Origin: Pseudomonas putida
GTDB lineage: Bacteria > Pseudomonadota > Gammaproteobacteria > Pseudomonadales > Pseudomonadaceae
Direction of reading: 5' to 3'
Length of the DNA stretch: 64,000 nt
NCBI RefSeq assembly: GCF_002906855.1
Contig: NZ_MINI01000048.1
Coordinates: 434,001 to 498,000, forward strand
Position numbers and translations under genes: made by a program. This document shows positions 8,346 through 18,093 of this stretch, piece after piece (the stretch's first letter is position 1; each line of letters opens with the position of its first letter). Below the pieces are notes generated by a model. That model did not search any database. It was not told the origin of the DNA and saw nothing but the letters and a program-made list of their open reading frames with translations.

Positions 8346-8909
8346 TCAGCGGCGAACCGGACGTTTCTGCAATTTGCGCTGCAGGGTACGGCGGTGCATG
8401 CCCAGCGCCCGCGCGGTGGCAGAGATATTGCCCTCATGCTCGTTCAGCACGCGCTGGATGTGCTCCCACTGCAAGCGGTCCACCGACATCGGGTTTTCCG
8501 GCACCAGCGAGTCCAGGTCGGCATGCTCCGACAACAGCGCGGCCAATACGTCGTCGGCATCGGCCGGCTTGCACAGGTAGTTGCAGGCACCGCGCTTGAC
8601 CGCCTCAACGGCGGTGGCGATGCTCGAGTAACCGGTCAGGATCACCACGCGCATCTCCGGGTCCAGCTCCAGCAGCTTGGGCAGCAGCACCAGGCCCGAG
8701 TCGCCTTCCATCTTCAGGTCCAGCGTGGCGTAGTCCGGCAGGTCCTGTTGGGCCAGGATCAGGCCTTCCTCGGCGGAACCGGCAGTGCTCACGCGGAAAC
8801 CACGGCGGCTCATGGCCCGGGCCATGACCCGGGTAAAGGTGGCGTCATCGTCCACCAGCAGCAGGTGCGGAAGTTCTTCGCCTTCGACCTGGTTTTCTTC
8901 GCTCATCAT
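8346..8909 (-). CDS. roxR: Redox response regulator RoxR (RegA/ActR/PrrA type)
   Basis: DNA-binding response regulator paired with the adjacent RoxS kinase. In Pseudomonas this pair adjusts terminal-oxidase and energy-metabolism genes to redox state. The 187-residue protein has a receiver domain (about residues 14-125) with the acidic pair DD near 20, phospho-acceptor Asp64 in LDLKM, Thr in ILTGYSS and Lys in LCKPA. A short Fis-type helix-turn-helix follows at the C-terminus (SATARALGMHRRTLQRKL), the hallmark of the RegA subfamily. Its ATG overlaps the TGA of roxS by four bases, implying translational coupling. Confidence 0.93.
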   Translation of the reverse strand: MMSEENQVEGEELPHLLLVDDDATFTRVMARAMSRRGFRVSTAGSAEEGLILAQQDLPDYATLDLKMEGDSGLVLLPKLLELDPEMRVVILTGYSSIATAVEAVKRGACNYLCKPADADDVLAALLSEHADLDSLVPENPMSVDRLQWEHIQRVLNEHEGNISATARALGMHRRTLQRKLQKRPVRR

Positions 8910-10162
8910 TCATCTCCTCGCTTGCCATGGGGCAGGCGCAGTTCGGTCAGGGTGCCACCCTGTTCATGACTATAGAGTTTCACCGAACCGCCCGCACGGG
9001 TCACGCTGGCCTTGCTCAAGAACAGGCCCAGGCCGAAGCCTTTGCCCTTGGTGGTAATGAAGGGTTTGCCGATCGCTTCGGCAATGGCCGGCGGCACGCC
9101 GGGGCCATGGTCGCGGATGCTGATCAGGATGTCCTGGGCGTCCCAGTCAAGGGTCACCTGCAGGTCATCAGGGCAGGCATCGGCGGCATTGTTCAGCAGG
9201 TTCAGCAGCGCCTGGGTCAGGTCCGGTGGCGGCGTCAGGCGCGGCACCTGGCCGTCGCGCAGGCGCTGGAAGCGGTAGCTGGCCTCCGGGCGCATCAGGT
9301 GCCAGCGGTTCAGCGCCTCGTCGAGCCAGGCGGTGACGTCCTGTTCGACCACCGCCAGGCGGCGGTTGGCCTCGGCGGCGCGCACCAGCTGTTGCAGGGT
9401 TTCCTTGCACAGCTTGACCTGGTCCTGAAGGATCTGCAGGTCTTCCTGCAGCAATGGGTCGGTGTGGTCCTGGCGCATTTCATTGAGCAGCACGCTCATG
9501 GTCGCCAAGGGTGTGCCCAGTTCGTGGGCCGCACCGGCAGCCTGGGTGGCCACGGCCAGCAGCTGTTCATCACGCAGGCTTTCTTCGCGGCGCTCGGAAC
9601 GCAGTTGCTCCTGGCGACGCAGCTCCTCGGCCATGCGCGCGGCGAAGAAGGTAATTACGGCGGCGGCCAGGGCGATACTCAGCCACATGCCGTAGACCTG
9701 CATCTTGTCCCGCGCCATCGGCAGCCCCTCGAGCGGGTAGAACTGCACCAGCAGCAGGCTGTAGGCAGTCAGGGCGATACCCGAGAGGATCAGCGAATAC
9801 AGCCACGGCAAGGTCACCGCAGCGATAGCCAGCGGCACCAGGTAATAGGACACGAACGGGTTGGTCGAACCCCCTGAGTAGTACAGCAAGGCGCTGTGAA
9901 TCAGCAGGTCGCAGGCCAGCTGCAAGGCATATTCGGTCTCGGTGACCGGCAGCGACAAACGCAGGCGCAAGGCGGTGAAGGCGCAGAGCAGCGACGACAG
10001 GGCCAGGGTCGCGGCCAGCGAGAGCCACGGCAGCGGCAGCAGGTCGGTCCAGTAGGCGACGCCCACGGAGCCTGCCTGGGCGGCCAGGACCAGAACGCGA
10101 ATGACAGTCAGGCGCCAGAGGTTCTGGCGTGTTGCGGACAACGGTTGTGCGGCGGCGAGCAT
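8906..10162 (-). CDS. roxS: Membrane redox sensor histidine kinase RoxS (RegB/PrrB type)
   Basis: Inner-membrane sensor kinase that phosphorylates RoxR in response to quinone/respiratory state. From ATG 10162 (GGGAGA upstream) the product is 418 residues with about six membrane segments in residues 15-175. It carries the RegB quinone-binding motif GGSTNPF (97-103), the H-box AAHELGTPLA with phospho-acceptor His213, a Cys at 252 in the dimerisation helices (KLCKE) where RegB-type kinases carry a redox-active Cys, and a C-terminal ATPase with N-box NLLNNAADA and GKGFGLGLFL. An upstream in-frame extension exists but lacks a ribosome-binding site. First gene of the roxSR operon. Confidence 0.93.
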   Translation of the reverse strand: MLAAAQPLSATRQNLWRLTVIRVLVLAAQAGSVGVAYWTDLLPLPWLSLAATLALSSLLCAFTALRLRLSLPVTETEYALQLACDLLIHSALLYYSGGSTNPFVSYYLVPLAIAAVTLPWLYSLILSGIALTAYSLLLVQFYPLEGLPMARDKMQVYGMWLSIALAAAVITFFAARMAEELRRQEQLRSERREESLRDEQLLAVATQAAGAAHELGTPLATMSVLLNEMRQDHTDPLLQEDLQILQDQVKLCKETLQQLVRAAEANRRLAVVEQDVTAWLDEALNRWHLMRPEASYRFQRLRDGQVPRLTPPPDLTQALLNLLNNAADACPDDLQVTLDWDAQDILISIRDHGPGVPPAIAEAIGKPFITTKGKGFGLGLFLSKASVTRAGGSVKLYSHEQGGTLTELRLPHGKRGDE

Positions 10163-10364
10163 GCGCTCTCCCGATGAGTGCTCCAGGAAAATCGGCTGGA
10201 GTATACCGAAGCCGGGCGCCCCACTGCAGCGATGCGGCAAAGCGCCACACTTTGTCACAAGTTCATGATGGCACTTTTGAACCCACTACACTGCTCCGGG
10301 TCTCATGGGCCATGCGTGGAATGGATGTCCAGAACCCACGCCAACTATTGCCAAGGAGTAACAC

Positions 10365-11081
10365 ATGCACATCCCACGTCGCGGCGCGGCCCTGATCCTT
10401 TCCTGCGGCCTGCTCGCCAGCCTGCCGGCACTGGCGGCCGACGAACCGCGCTACAACCAGGTATCGCTGCGCGCCGAAGTCAGCAAGGAAGTGGCGCGCG
10501 ACCTGATGGTCGTGACCCTCTACAGCGAAGCGCAGAATACCGACCCGGGCAAGCTCGCCAAGCAGATCACCGAAACCATGAACAAGGCCGTGCAGCAGGC
10601 GCGCCAGGTCAAGGACGTGAAGATCAGCCAGGGCAGCCGCAACAGCTACCCGGTGTATGACAGCAAGGGCCAGAAGATCACCGGCTGGCGCGAGCGCGCC
10701 GAGCTGCGCCTGGAAGGTGCCGACTTCCCGGCCCTGTCCCAGCTCACTGCCGACCTGCTGCAGGACCTGAAGATGGGCGGCATGGACTTCTCCATTGCCC
10801 CGGCCACGCGCAAAGCCAGCGAGGATGAATTGCTCAAGGATGCGGTGAATGCGTTCAAGGCCCGGGCGCAGCTGGCCACCGAGGCACTGGGCGGCAAGGG
10901 CTACAAGGTGGTCAGCCTGAACCTGAACAGCTCCGGTTACCCGCGCCCTTACCTGCGCAGCGCGCCGATGGCGATGAAGGCCATGGCGGCTGACGAGGCG
11001 GCACCAGCGCCGGATATCGAGGCGGGTACCAGTGAAGTCAGCATGAATGCTGATGGCCTGATCGAAGTACAGATGCCTTGA
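10365..11081 (+). CDS. SIMPL-domain (DUF541) periplasmic protein
   Basis: Exported protein of the SIMPL/BP26 family, often linked to oxidative stress or envelope functions but without an established activity. The 238-residue product has a typical signal peptide (charged start, hydrophobic core, likely cleavage after ALA near residue 25) and the DUF541 fold through the rest. Features include VSLRAEVSKEVARDLMVVTLYSEA at the start of the mature region, which resembles the family's opening strand, and a conserved WR(E/A) block near the middle. The start is well supported by AAGGAG 7 bp upstream of the ATG. It is divergent from roxS and followed directly by a strong hairpin, so it is probably a single-gene unit. 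Confidence 0.85.
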   Translation: MHIPRRGAALILSCGLLASLPALAADEPRYNQVSLRAEVSKEVARDLMVVTLYSEAQNTDPGKLAKQITETMNKAVQQARQVKDVKISQGSRNSYPVYDSKGQKITGWRERAELRLEGADFPALSQLTADLLQDLKMGGMDFSIAPATRKASEDELLKDAVNAFKARAQLATEALGGKGYKVVSLNLNSSGYPRPYLRSAPMAMKAMAADEAAPAPDIEAGTSEVSMNADGLIEVQMP

Positions 11082-11090
11082 TGTCTATTG

Positions 11091-11107
11091 GGGGCGCAAT
11101 GCGCCCC
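11091..11107 (+). terminator. Hairpin terminator after the SIMPL gene
   Basis: A perfect 7-bp GC stem (ggggcgc/gcgcccc) with an aat loop begins 10 bp after the stop codon and is followed by taaacc. The T-run is poor, but position and strength suit an intrinsic terminator. Confidence 0.65.
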
Positions 11108-11379
11108 TAAACCCATTTTCAGACATTTCCTACGCACCACACAGGTGCGTCCTACACCTTCCCCCGCCTAGAAACATCCCGCAAAAAGCCATCATTTCGC
11201 CCACGCAAACGTTCAACTTCGCTGAAAGTTATACGAATGCGACATCCATGTACGCCCGTACTACTTTTCTGACGCCAACTATCCTTCTGCCTGTTGCATT
11301 GGGAATACCCCCTGCATAAGTATCCGCAGGTCGGCTCACGAGGCCACCTCAAATCAAAAATGACAACAATGAGGCCACC

Positions 11380-13005
11380 ATGCTTAAACACGCAGTCATT
11401 CCGTTCCTGCTCGGTGCAGGCTTGCTCGCCGGCGCTCCGCTAGCCCACGCCGCGTCCAATCTGGTGTTCTGCTCCGAAGGCAGCCCGGCCGGCTTCGACC
11501 CGGGGCAATACACCACCGGAACCGACTTCGACGCCTCGGCCGAGACCGTGTTCAACCGCCTGACCCAGTTCGAGCGCGGCGGTACCGCAGTCATCCCTGG
11601 CCTGGCAACCAAGTGGGACGTGGCCGACGACGGCAAGACGTACACCTTCCACCTGCGCGAAGGGGTCAAGTTCCACACCACCGACTACTTCAAGCCGACC
11701 CGTGAATTCAACGCCGATGACGTGCTGTTCACCTTCGAACGCATGCTCGACAAGAACCACCCGTTCCGTAAGGCCTACCCCACCGAATTCCCGTACTTCA
11801 CCGACATGGGCATGGACAAGAACATCGCCAAGGTGGAGAAGCTCGACGATCACACGGTGAAGTTCACCCTCAATGAAGTGGACGCCGCATTCATCCAGAA
11901 CCTGGCCATGAGCTTTGCCTCCATCCAGTCCGCCGAATACGCCGGCCAGCTGCTCAAGGACGGCAAGGCCGCCGACATCAACCAGAAGCCGATCGGCACC
12001 GGCCCGTTCGTGTTCAGCAAGTACCAGAAGGACGCGCAGATCCGCTTCAAGGGCAACAAGGACTACTGGAAGCCCGAAGACGTGAAGATCGACAACCTGA
12101 TCTTCGCCATCACCACCGACGCCTCGGTGCGCATGCAGAAGCTGAAGAAGAACGAGTGCCAGGTCACCCTGTTCCCGCGGCCGGCCGACATCGAGCCGCT
12201 GAAGGCAGACAAGAACCTGCAGATGCCACAGCAGGCCGGCTTCAACCTCGGCTACATCGCCTACAACGTGATGGACAAGATCAAGGGCAGCAACGAGCCC
12301 AACCCGCTGGCCCAGCTGAAAGTCCGCGAAGCGCTGGACATGGCCGTGGACAAGAAGAAGATCATCGAATCGGTCTACCAGGGCGCCGGCCAGCTGGCAG
12401 TCAACGCCATGCCGCCCACCCAGTGGTCCTATGACACCAGCATCAAGGACGCGCCATACGACCCAGAGAAGGCCAAGCAGCTGCTCAAGGAAGCCGGCAT
12501 CAAGGAAGGCACCGAGATCACCCTGTGGGCCATGCCGGTGCAGCGCCCGTACAACCCCAACGCCAAGCTGATGGCCGAGATGCTGCAGTCGGACTGGGCC
12601 AAGATCGGCATCAAGGCGAAGATCGTCAGCTATGAATGGGGCGAGTACATCAAGCGTTCCAAAGGCGGCGAACAGGGCGCCATGCTGATCGGCTGGAGCG
12701 GCGACAACGGTGACCCGGACAACTGGCTCGGCACCCTCTACGGCTGCGACGCCATCGACGGCAACAACTTCTCCAAGTGGTGCTACAAGCCCTACGACGA
12801 CCTGATCAAGCAGGCCAAGGCCACTTCCGACCAGGCCAAGCGTACCGAGCTTTACCAGAAGGCCCAGCACATCCTCAAGGAGCAGGTGCCGATCACCCCG
12901 ATCGCCCACTCCACGGTGTACCAGCCGATGAGCGCCAAGGTGAAGGACTTCAAGATCAGCCCGTTCGCGTTGAACGCCTTCTACGGCGTCAGCGTGGACA
13001 AATAG
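11380..13005 (+). CDS. dppA: Dipeptide ABC transporter periplasmic binding protein (DppA-type, copy 1)
   Basis: Family-5 solute-binding protein that delivers peptides to the DppBCDF importer in the periplasm. The 541-residue product has a signal peptide ending about residue 25 (AHA) and a mature start NLVFCSEGSPAGFDPGQYTT, characteristic of DppA. Further blocks are FNRLTQFERGGT, NADDVLFTFERML and GDNGDPDNWLGTLYGCDA. It is the first of three paralogues here and is very similar to copy 2. A long 298-bp upstream gap probably holds the operon promoter. A GC-rich imperfect hairpin follows near 13016-13043 and could limit read-through, leaving this binding protein most abundant. Confidence 0.93.
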   Translation: MLKHAVIPFLLGAGLLAGAPLAHAASNLVFCSEGSPAGFDPGQYTTGTDFDASAETVFNRLTQFERGGTAVIPGLATKWDVADDGKTYTFHLREGVKFHTTDYFKPTREFNADDVLFTFERMLDKNHPFRKAYPTEFPYFTDMGMDKNIAKVEKLDDHTVKFTLNEVDAAFIQNLAMSFASIQSAEYAGQLLKDGKAADINQKPIGTGPFVFSKYQKDAQIRFKGNKDYWKPEDVKIDNLIFAITTDASVRMQKLKKNECQVTLFPRPADIEPLKADKNLQMPQQAGFNLGYIAYNVMDKIKGSNEPNPLAQLKVREALDMAVDKKKIIESVYQGAGQLAVNAMPPTQWSYDTSIKDAPYDPEKAKQLLKEAGIKEGTEITLWAMPVQRPYNPNAKLMAEMLQSDWAKIGIKAKIVSYEWGEYIKRSKGGEQGAMLIGWSGDNGDPDNWLGTLYGCDAIDGNNFSKWCYKPYDDLIKQAKATSDQAKRTELYQKAQHILKEQVPITPIAHSTVYQPMSAKVKDFKISPFALNAFYGVSVDK

Positions 13006-13158
13006 GGTAGATCCCGGCCCCCGCCCGACCGCGGCGGGAGCCGTTCCACCGCAACCAAGCACTGCACACCCGCTCCGACGCTACCCGCGACGGGGTCGGG
13101 AAACTGTTGCCGCCATTCGTACCCCGAAGCGGCTTGAACAGCTGGAAAAGGAACCGCC

Positions 13159-14751
13159 ATGCGCCACCTCACCCGCCTTTCGACCCTGCTCGCCCTCGGC
13201 CTGCTGAGCCAGGCCCCTGCCCTTCAGGCCAAGAACCTTAAATTCTGCTCCGAAGGCAGCCCGGCCGGCTTCGACACTGCCCAGTACACCAGTGCCACCG
13301 ACAATGACGCCGCCGAGCCGATCTACAACCGGCTGGTGGAGTTCGAGCGCGGCGGCACGGCCGTGCACCCGGCACTGGCGACCAAATGGGAGGTCTCCGA
13401 CGATGGCCTGCGGTACACCTTCCACCTGCGCGAGGGCGTGAAGTTCCACGCCAACAAGGCCTTCAAACCGAGCCGTGACTTCAACGCCGACGACGTGCTG
13501 TTCACCTTCAACCGCATGCTCGACAAGAACCACCCGTTCCGTAAGGCCTACCCTACCGAATTCCCCTACTTCGTCGGCATGGGCCTGGACAAGAACATCG
13601 CCCGGGTCGAGAAAGCCGACCCGCTGACCGTGGTGTTCACCCTGAACAAGGTCGATGCCGCCTTCATCCAGAACCTGGCCATGAGTTTCGCCTCGATACT
13701 CTCGGCCGAGTACGCCGAAACGTTGCTGGCCAACGGGCGCCCCAGCGACATCAACCAGCAACCGATCGGCACCGGCCCGTTCGTGTTCCAGCGTTATCAG
13801 AAGGACTCGCAGATCCGCTTCAAGGGGAACAAGAACTACTGGGCGCCAGAGCAAGTAAAGATCGACAACCTGGTGTTCTCGATCAACACCGACCCGTCGG
13901 TGCGCATCCAGAAGCTGCGCCGCAACGAGTGCCAGGTCACCCTGAACCCGCGCCCGGCTGACCTGCCCGCGCTCAAGGCCGATGGCAATCTACAAGTCAT
14001 GCAGCAGCCGGGTTTCAACCTCGGCTACATCGCCTACAACACCCAGCACCCGCCGTTCGACCGCCTGGAAGTACGCCAGGCCATGGACATGGCGGTGGAC
14101 AAGAAAGCGATTATCCAGGCGGTGTACCAGGACTCCGGCCAGCTGGCGATCAATGCCATGCCGCCGACCCAGTGGTCCTATGACAGCAGCCTCAAGGACG
14201 CCCCCTTCGACCCGGAAAAGGCCAAGCAGCTGCTGCAGCAGGCCGGGGTCAAGCCGGGCACCGAGGTCACCCTGTGGGCCATGCCCGTGCAGCGCCCGTA
14301 CAACCCCAATGCCAAGCTGATGGCCGAGATGCTCCAGGCCGACTGGAACAAGCTCGGTTTCAAGGTGCGCATCGTCAGCTACGAATGGGGCGAATACCTC
14401 AAGCGCATGAAGAGCGGCGAGCACGACATCGCCCTGATTGGCTGGACCGGCGACAACGGCGACCCGGACAACTGGCTCGGCACCCTCTACAACTGCGACG
14501 CCATTGGCAGCAATAACTACTCGCGGTGGTGCGACCCGCAGTACGACAGCCTGGTCAAGCAGGCCAAGCAGGTTACCGACCGCGAGCAGCGCACGGCGCT
14601 GTACCAGCAGGCCCAGCAGCGTCTGAAGCAGCAGGTGCCGATCACCCCGGTGGCGCATTCCACGGTGAACCAGCCGCTGAGCATCAAGGTGGCCGACTTC
14701 AAGGTCAGCCCGTTCGGGCGCAATGACTTTTCCGGTGTGAGTGTTGATTAG
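13159..14751 (+). CDS. dppA: Dipeptide ABC transporter periplasmic binding protein (DppA-type, copy 2)
   Basis: Second family-5 binding protein, 530 residues, with a signal peptide (cleavage after LQA about residue 24) and a mature start NLKFCSEGSPAGFDTAQYTS. It shares long identical stretches with copy 1, such as NADDVLFTFNRMLDKNHPFR, IQNLAMSFAS and MAVDKKAII, so it arose by tandem duplication. Differences cluster in surface and ligand-proximal segments, which suggests a different peptide preference. ATG at 13159 has AAAAGGA upstream. A REP pair separates it from the porin gene downstream. Confidence 0.92.
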   Translation: MRHLTRLSTLLALGLLSQAPALQAKNLKFCSEGSPAGFDTAQYTSATDNDAAEPIYNRLVEFERGGTAVHPALATKWEVSDDGLRYTFHLREGVKFHANKAFKPSRDFNADDVLFTFNRMLDKNHPFRKAYPTEFPYFVGMGLDKNIARVEKADPLTVVFTLNKVDAAFIQNLAMSFASILSAEYAETLLANGRPSDINQQPIGTGPFVFQRYQKDSQIRFKGNKNYWAPEQVKIDNLVFSINTDPSVRIQKLRRNECQVTLNPRPADLPALKADGNLQVMQQPGFNLGYIAYNTQHPPFDRLEVRQAMDMAVDKKAIIQAVYQDSGQLAINAMPPTQWSYDSSLKDAPFDPEKAKQLLQQAGVKPGTEVTLWAMPVQRPYNPNAKLMAEMLQADWNKLGFKVRIVSYEWGEYLKRMKSGEHDIALIGWTGDNGDPDNWLGTLYNCDAIGSNNYSRWCDPQYDSLVKQAKQVTDREQRTALYQQAQQRLKQQVPITPVAHSTVNQPLSIKVADFKVSPFGRNDFSGVSVD

Positions 14752-14772
14752 GCGATAGCCAGGTCAGGCCTC

Positions 14773-14839
14773 TTCGCGGGGCAAGCCCGCTCCTGCACAG
14801 GTTGGTGATCACCCTGTAGGAGCGGGCTTGCCCCGCGAA
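14773..14839. repeat. REP pair between dppA copy 2 and the porin
   Basis: Arms 14773-14800 and 14814-14839 form an inverted REP pair. The left arm has an insertion near its outer end (ctcctgcacag against ctcctacag), so pairing is slightly imperfect. It sits inside the peptide-uptake cluster, where it could uncouple expression of the binding proteins from the porin. Confidence 0.82.
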
Positions 14840-14970
14840 AGGGCCGGCATGGCCAACACACCTCCCCCGACTTGGCCCGGCGCCCCCGGGCAACCCTGGC
14901 AACACCGCAGCAAGCAACCCGGCCCACAAGGCCAGGCAATAACTAAAAGAACAGAAAGGGAGCTTTAACC

Positions 14971-16350
14971 TTGAGACTATTCACCTTGACCGCTTTGGCC
15001 TTATCCATCGGCACCTTTTGCGCCGTGACGGAGGCCGACACCCAGAGCCAGGACTACGTCCCGATCAGCCTGAAATCCACCAGCGAACAGGACGATGCAA
15101 ACGGCTTCCTCGACGGCCAGAGCCTGTCCGGCAGCACGCGAAACTGGTACGCCCACGAACGCGCCACCCGCGCACCGCTGTGGAAGTACTACAAGGCTGA
15201 CGGCAGCCGCCACGACACCCACAGCCGCGACAACTGGGTGCAGGGCACCATCCTCAACTACAGCTCAGGCTTCACACAAGGCACTGTCGGCTTTGCCGTC
15301 GAGGCCGCCGGCTACAACGCCATCGCCATCCAGCAGGGCCGCGCCGCGATCGCCGGGCCGAACAACCGAACGCTCACCCACAGCGACGGTGACCCGGTCG
15401 GCCAGTGGAGCAAAATGGGCCTGGCCAACGTCAAGGCGCGCGTCTCCAACACCACCCTCACCGTCGGCCGCCAGTCGGTGGACACGCCGATGATCGCCTA
15501 CATCGGTAACCGTGCGCTGCCGTCGAGCTTCCAGGGCGCGTTCCTGCACAGTGCCGAGTTCGACAACCTGTCGATCGACCTGGGCACTTTCGACCGCGTT
15601 TCGCCGCGCACGGAACAGAGCCTGAGCAAGTTCCGCAGCGAATACAGCGCCACCGGCGTCGAAACCGACCGCGCCAGCACCGCCGGGGTCAACTACCAGC
15701 CGTTCAAGAGCCTGACCACCAGCCTGTACGCCACCAAGGTCGATGACTTCTGGAACCAGTACTACTTCGGCGCCAACCACGTCCTCGGCGACAACGCCGT
15801 GCTCGCCCTGACCACTGGCCTGAACTACTACAAGACCGTGGATGAAGGCAGCAAGAAGATGGGCGAGATCGACAACGACACGTACAGCCTGTCGTTCGGC
15901 CTGACCCACCAGGCCCACACCCTCACGGCGTCATGGCAGCAGGTCAACGGCAACGAGTACTTCGACTACCTGCACGAAACCAATGGTATCTACCTGGCCA
16001 ACTCGCTGCTGTCGGACTTCAACGGCCCCAACGAGAAATCCCTGCAGATTGCCTATGTGCTGAACATGGCGCCCTACGGCGTGCCGGGCCTGAAGTTCAA
16101 CCTGTACAACGCCCGCGGCTGGGGCATCGACGGCACCCACTACCGTGGCACCGCCTACGACGTGAACGGCCTGGACGGCGAAACCCACTACGAGTGGGGC
16201 ATCGGCACCAGCTACGCCGTGCAGAGCGGGCCGTTCAAGGACACCAGCATCCGCGCCACCTACACCGCACACCGCGCCAGCAAGGCCCAGGCCGATGGCA
16301 GCCTGGACGAGTTCCGCGTGGTCACCACCATTCCATTCAACATTCTCTGA
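14971..16350 (+). CDS. opdP: OprD-family outer-membrane porin, OpdP-like
   Basis: Substrate-specific 18-stranded porin of the OprD family. P. aeruginosa OpdP, encoded in the corresponding dpp cluster, takes up dipeptides such as Gly-Glu. The 459-residue protein starts at TTG 14971, supported by AGGGAG 8 bp upstream and by a signal peptide directly following. No ATG gives an intact signal. OprD features include WVQGTILNYSSGFTQGTVGF, the long loop regions and repeated aromatic/Gly beta-strands, ending in Leu after a TTIPFNI strand rather than the usual Phe. Being embedded among binding proteins implies it supplies peptides to the same importer. Confidence 0.9.
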   Translation: MRLFTLTALALSIGTFCAVTEADTQSQDYVPISLKSTSEQDDANGFLDGQSLSGSTRNWYAHERATRAPLWKYYKADGSRHDTHSRDNWVQGTILNYSSGFTQGTVGFAVEAAGYNAIAIQQGRAAIAGPNNRTLTHSDGDPVGQWSKMGLANVKARVSNTTLTVGRQSVDTPMIAYIGNRALPSSFQGAFLHSAEFDNLSIDLGTFDRVSPRTEQSLSKFRSEYSATGVETDRASTAGVNYQPFKSLTTSLYATKVDDFWNQYYFGANHVLGDNAVLALTTGLNYYKTVDEGSKKMGEIDNDTYSLSFGLTHQAHTLTASWQQVNGNEYFDYLHETNGIYLANSLLSDFNGPNEKSLQIAYVLNMAPYGVPGLKFNLYNARGWGIDGTHYRGTAYDVNGLDGETHYEWGIGTSYAVQSGPFKDTSIRATYTAHRASKAQADGSLDEFRVVTTIPFNIL

Positions 16351-16423
16351 CCGCTGGCGCCATGGCCCGCTTCAACCCGGGCCGTGGCGGCTACGCTGGA
16401 ATCAACGCATGCAGGGAGTTTCC

Positions 16424-18019
16424 ATGACATCGCTACCGCTCCGCGCTGCCCTGGCAGCAGTCATCCTCGGCGCCGCCGGCAACCTCGCGGCCAAGCCACT
16501 GGTGGTGTGCACCGAAGCCAGCCCTGAAGGCTTCGACATCGTCCAGTACACCACCGCCGTCACCGCCGACGCCTCGGCCGAGACGGTGTTCAACCGCCTG
16601 GTCGACTTCAAGCCCGGTACCACCGACATCCAGCCGGCCCTGGCCGAACGCTGGGACATTTCAGCCGACGGCCTGACCTACACCTTTCATCTGCGCCATG
16701 GGGTGAAGTTCCACACCACCGACTACTTCAAGCCGACCCGCGACTTCAACGCCGACGACGTGCTGTGGAGCCTGAATCGCCAGCTCGACCCGCACCACCC
16801 TTGGCATGACAAAAGCAGCGCCGGCTACCCGTACTTCGAGAGCATGGCCTTCAAGGACCTGCTGAAATCCGTGGCCAAGACCGACGACCACACGGTGGTG
16901 ATCACCCTCACCCGCCCGGAAGCGCCGTTCCTGCGGGACATGGGCATGCCCTTTACCTCGATCTACTCCGCCGAATACGGCGACCAGCTGCTCAAGGCCG
17001 GCAAGACCGGCGACCTCAACAGCAAGCCCATCGGCACCGGCCCCTTCATCTTCCAGCGCTACAACAAGGACGCCCAGGTTCGCTACAAGCCCAACCCGGA
17101 CTACTTCCGCGGCAAGCCGCCAGCCGATGCGCTGGTCTTCGCAATCGCCACCGACAGCAACGTGCGCCTGCAGAAGCTGCGCGCCAACGAATGCCAGGTG
17201 GCGCTCTACCCCAAGCCCGATGACATACCGTTGATCAAGAAGGACTCGACACTCAAGGTCGACGAAATCGAAGCCCTGGTCACCGGCTACATCGCGATGA
17301 ACACCCAACACAAGTACCTGAGCGACGTACGCGTGCGCAAAGCCATCAACATGGCCTTCGACCGCCAGACCCACGTCGACCAGCTGTTCGGCAAGGGCAA
17401 CGCACTGGTCGGCGTGAACCCCTACCCGCCGACCATGATCGGCTATAACACCGAGAACAAGAACCCGCCCCGCGACCTGGCCAAGGCCCGCGAGCTGCTC
17501 AAGGAAGCCGGGGTACCGGAAGGCACGGTGATCACCCTGTTCACCCGCAACGGCGGCGGCGCGACCAACCCCAACCCACGCCTGTCCGCCGAAATGCTGC
17601 AGGCCGACCTCAAGCAGATCGGCCTTAAGCTGGATATCCGCGTGATGGAGTGGGCCGAAATGCTGCGCCGGGCCAAGAACGGCGAGGCCGACCTGGTGTC
17701 CACCGGCTGGGCCGGCGACAACGGCGACCCGGACAATTTCCTCAGCCCGCTGCTCAGCTGCGATGCCGCAAAAAGCGGCGAGAACTACGCGCGCTGGTGC
17801 AACGCCAAATTCCAGGAGCTGATCACCCGCGCCCGCGAAGTGAGCGACAACGACCAACGCGCCAGGCTCTATGCCGAGGCTTTGAAGGTGTACGATGACG
17901 ATCAACCCTGGATCAGCATGGCCCATCCGAAGATGTTCACTGCCATGCGTGACAACGTGGAGGGCTACGTGATCAACCCTCTGACCAACAACAACTTCGC
18001 CACCACCCGGGTGAAGTAG
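16424..18019 (+). CDS. dppA: Dipeptide ABC transporter periplasmic binding protein (DppA-type, copy 3)
   Basis: Third family-5 binding protein, 531 residues from ATG 16424, which has CAGGGAG just upstream. A longer in-frame reading would overlap the porin end and lacks a signal peptide. The signal peptide ends near AAKP, and the mature start is LVVCTEASPEGFDIVQYTTA. It is more diverged than the other two: it has NRQLDPHHPWH where they have NRMLDKNHPFR, and GGGATNPNPRLSAEMLQ instead of the RPYNPNAKL block. It is the copy closest to dppBCDF and so may be the core binding protein. Confidence 0.92.
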   Translation: MTSLPLRAALAAVILGAAGNLAAKPLVVCTEASPEGFDIVQYTTAVTADASAETVFNRLVDFKPGTTDIQPALAERWDISADGLTYTFHLRHGVKFHTTDYFKPTRDFNADDVLWSLNRQLDPHHPWHDKSSAGYPYFESMAFKDLLKSVAKTDDHTVVITLTRPEAPFLRDMGMPFTSIYSAEYGDQLLKAGKTGDLNSKPIGTGPFIFQRYNKDAQVRYKPNPDYFRGKPPADALVFAIATDSNVRLQKLRANECQVALYPKPDDIPLIKKDSTLKVDEIEALVTGYIAMNTQHKYLSDVRVRKAINMAFDRQTHVDQLFGKGNALVGVNPYPPTMIGYNTENKNPPRDLAKARELLKEAGVPEGTVITLFTRNGGGATNPNPRLSAEMLQADLKQIGLKLDIRVMEWAEMLRRAKNGEADLVSTGWAGDNGDPDNFLSPLLSCDAAKSGENYARWCNAKFQELITRAREVSDNDQRARLYAEALKVYDDDQPWISMAHPKMFTAMRDNVEGYVINPLTNNNFATTRVK

Positions 18020-18093
18020 AACAACAACGATCGCCGGGACCCCACACGGGCACCGGTGGCACTGCGTGACCTGCTTATGAGGTAACCCCGACA

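Noticed and set aside
9938..10258. Longer N-terminus for roxS beginning near 10258
   Set aside because: Adds 32 residues without similarity; the start at 10162 has GGGAGA and fits RegB-type kinases.
11300..11330. Possible sigma-54 promoter (GGGAATACCCCCTGCA) before dppA copy 1
   Set aside because: GG and GC are 10 bases apart, but the -24 element does not match TGGCAC and the rest is unconvincing.
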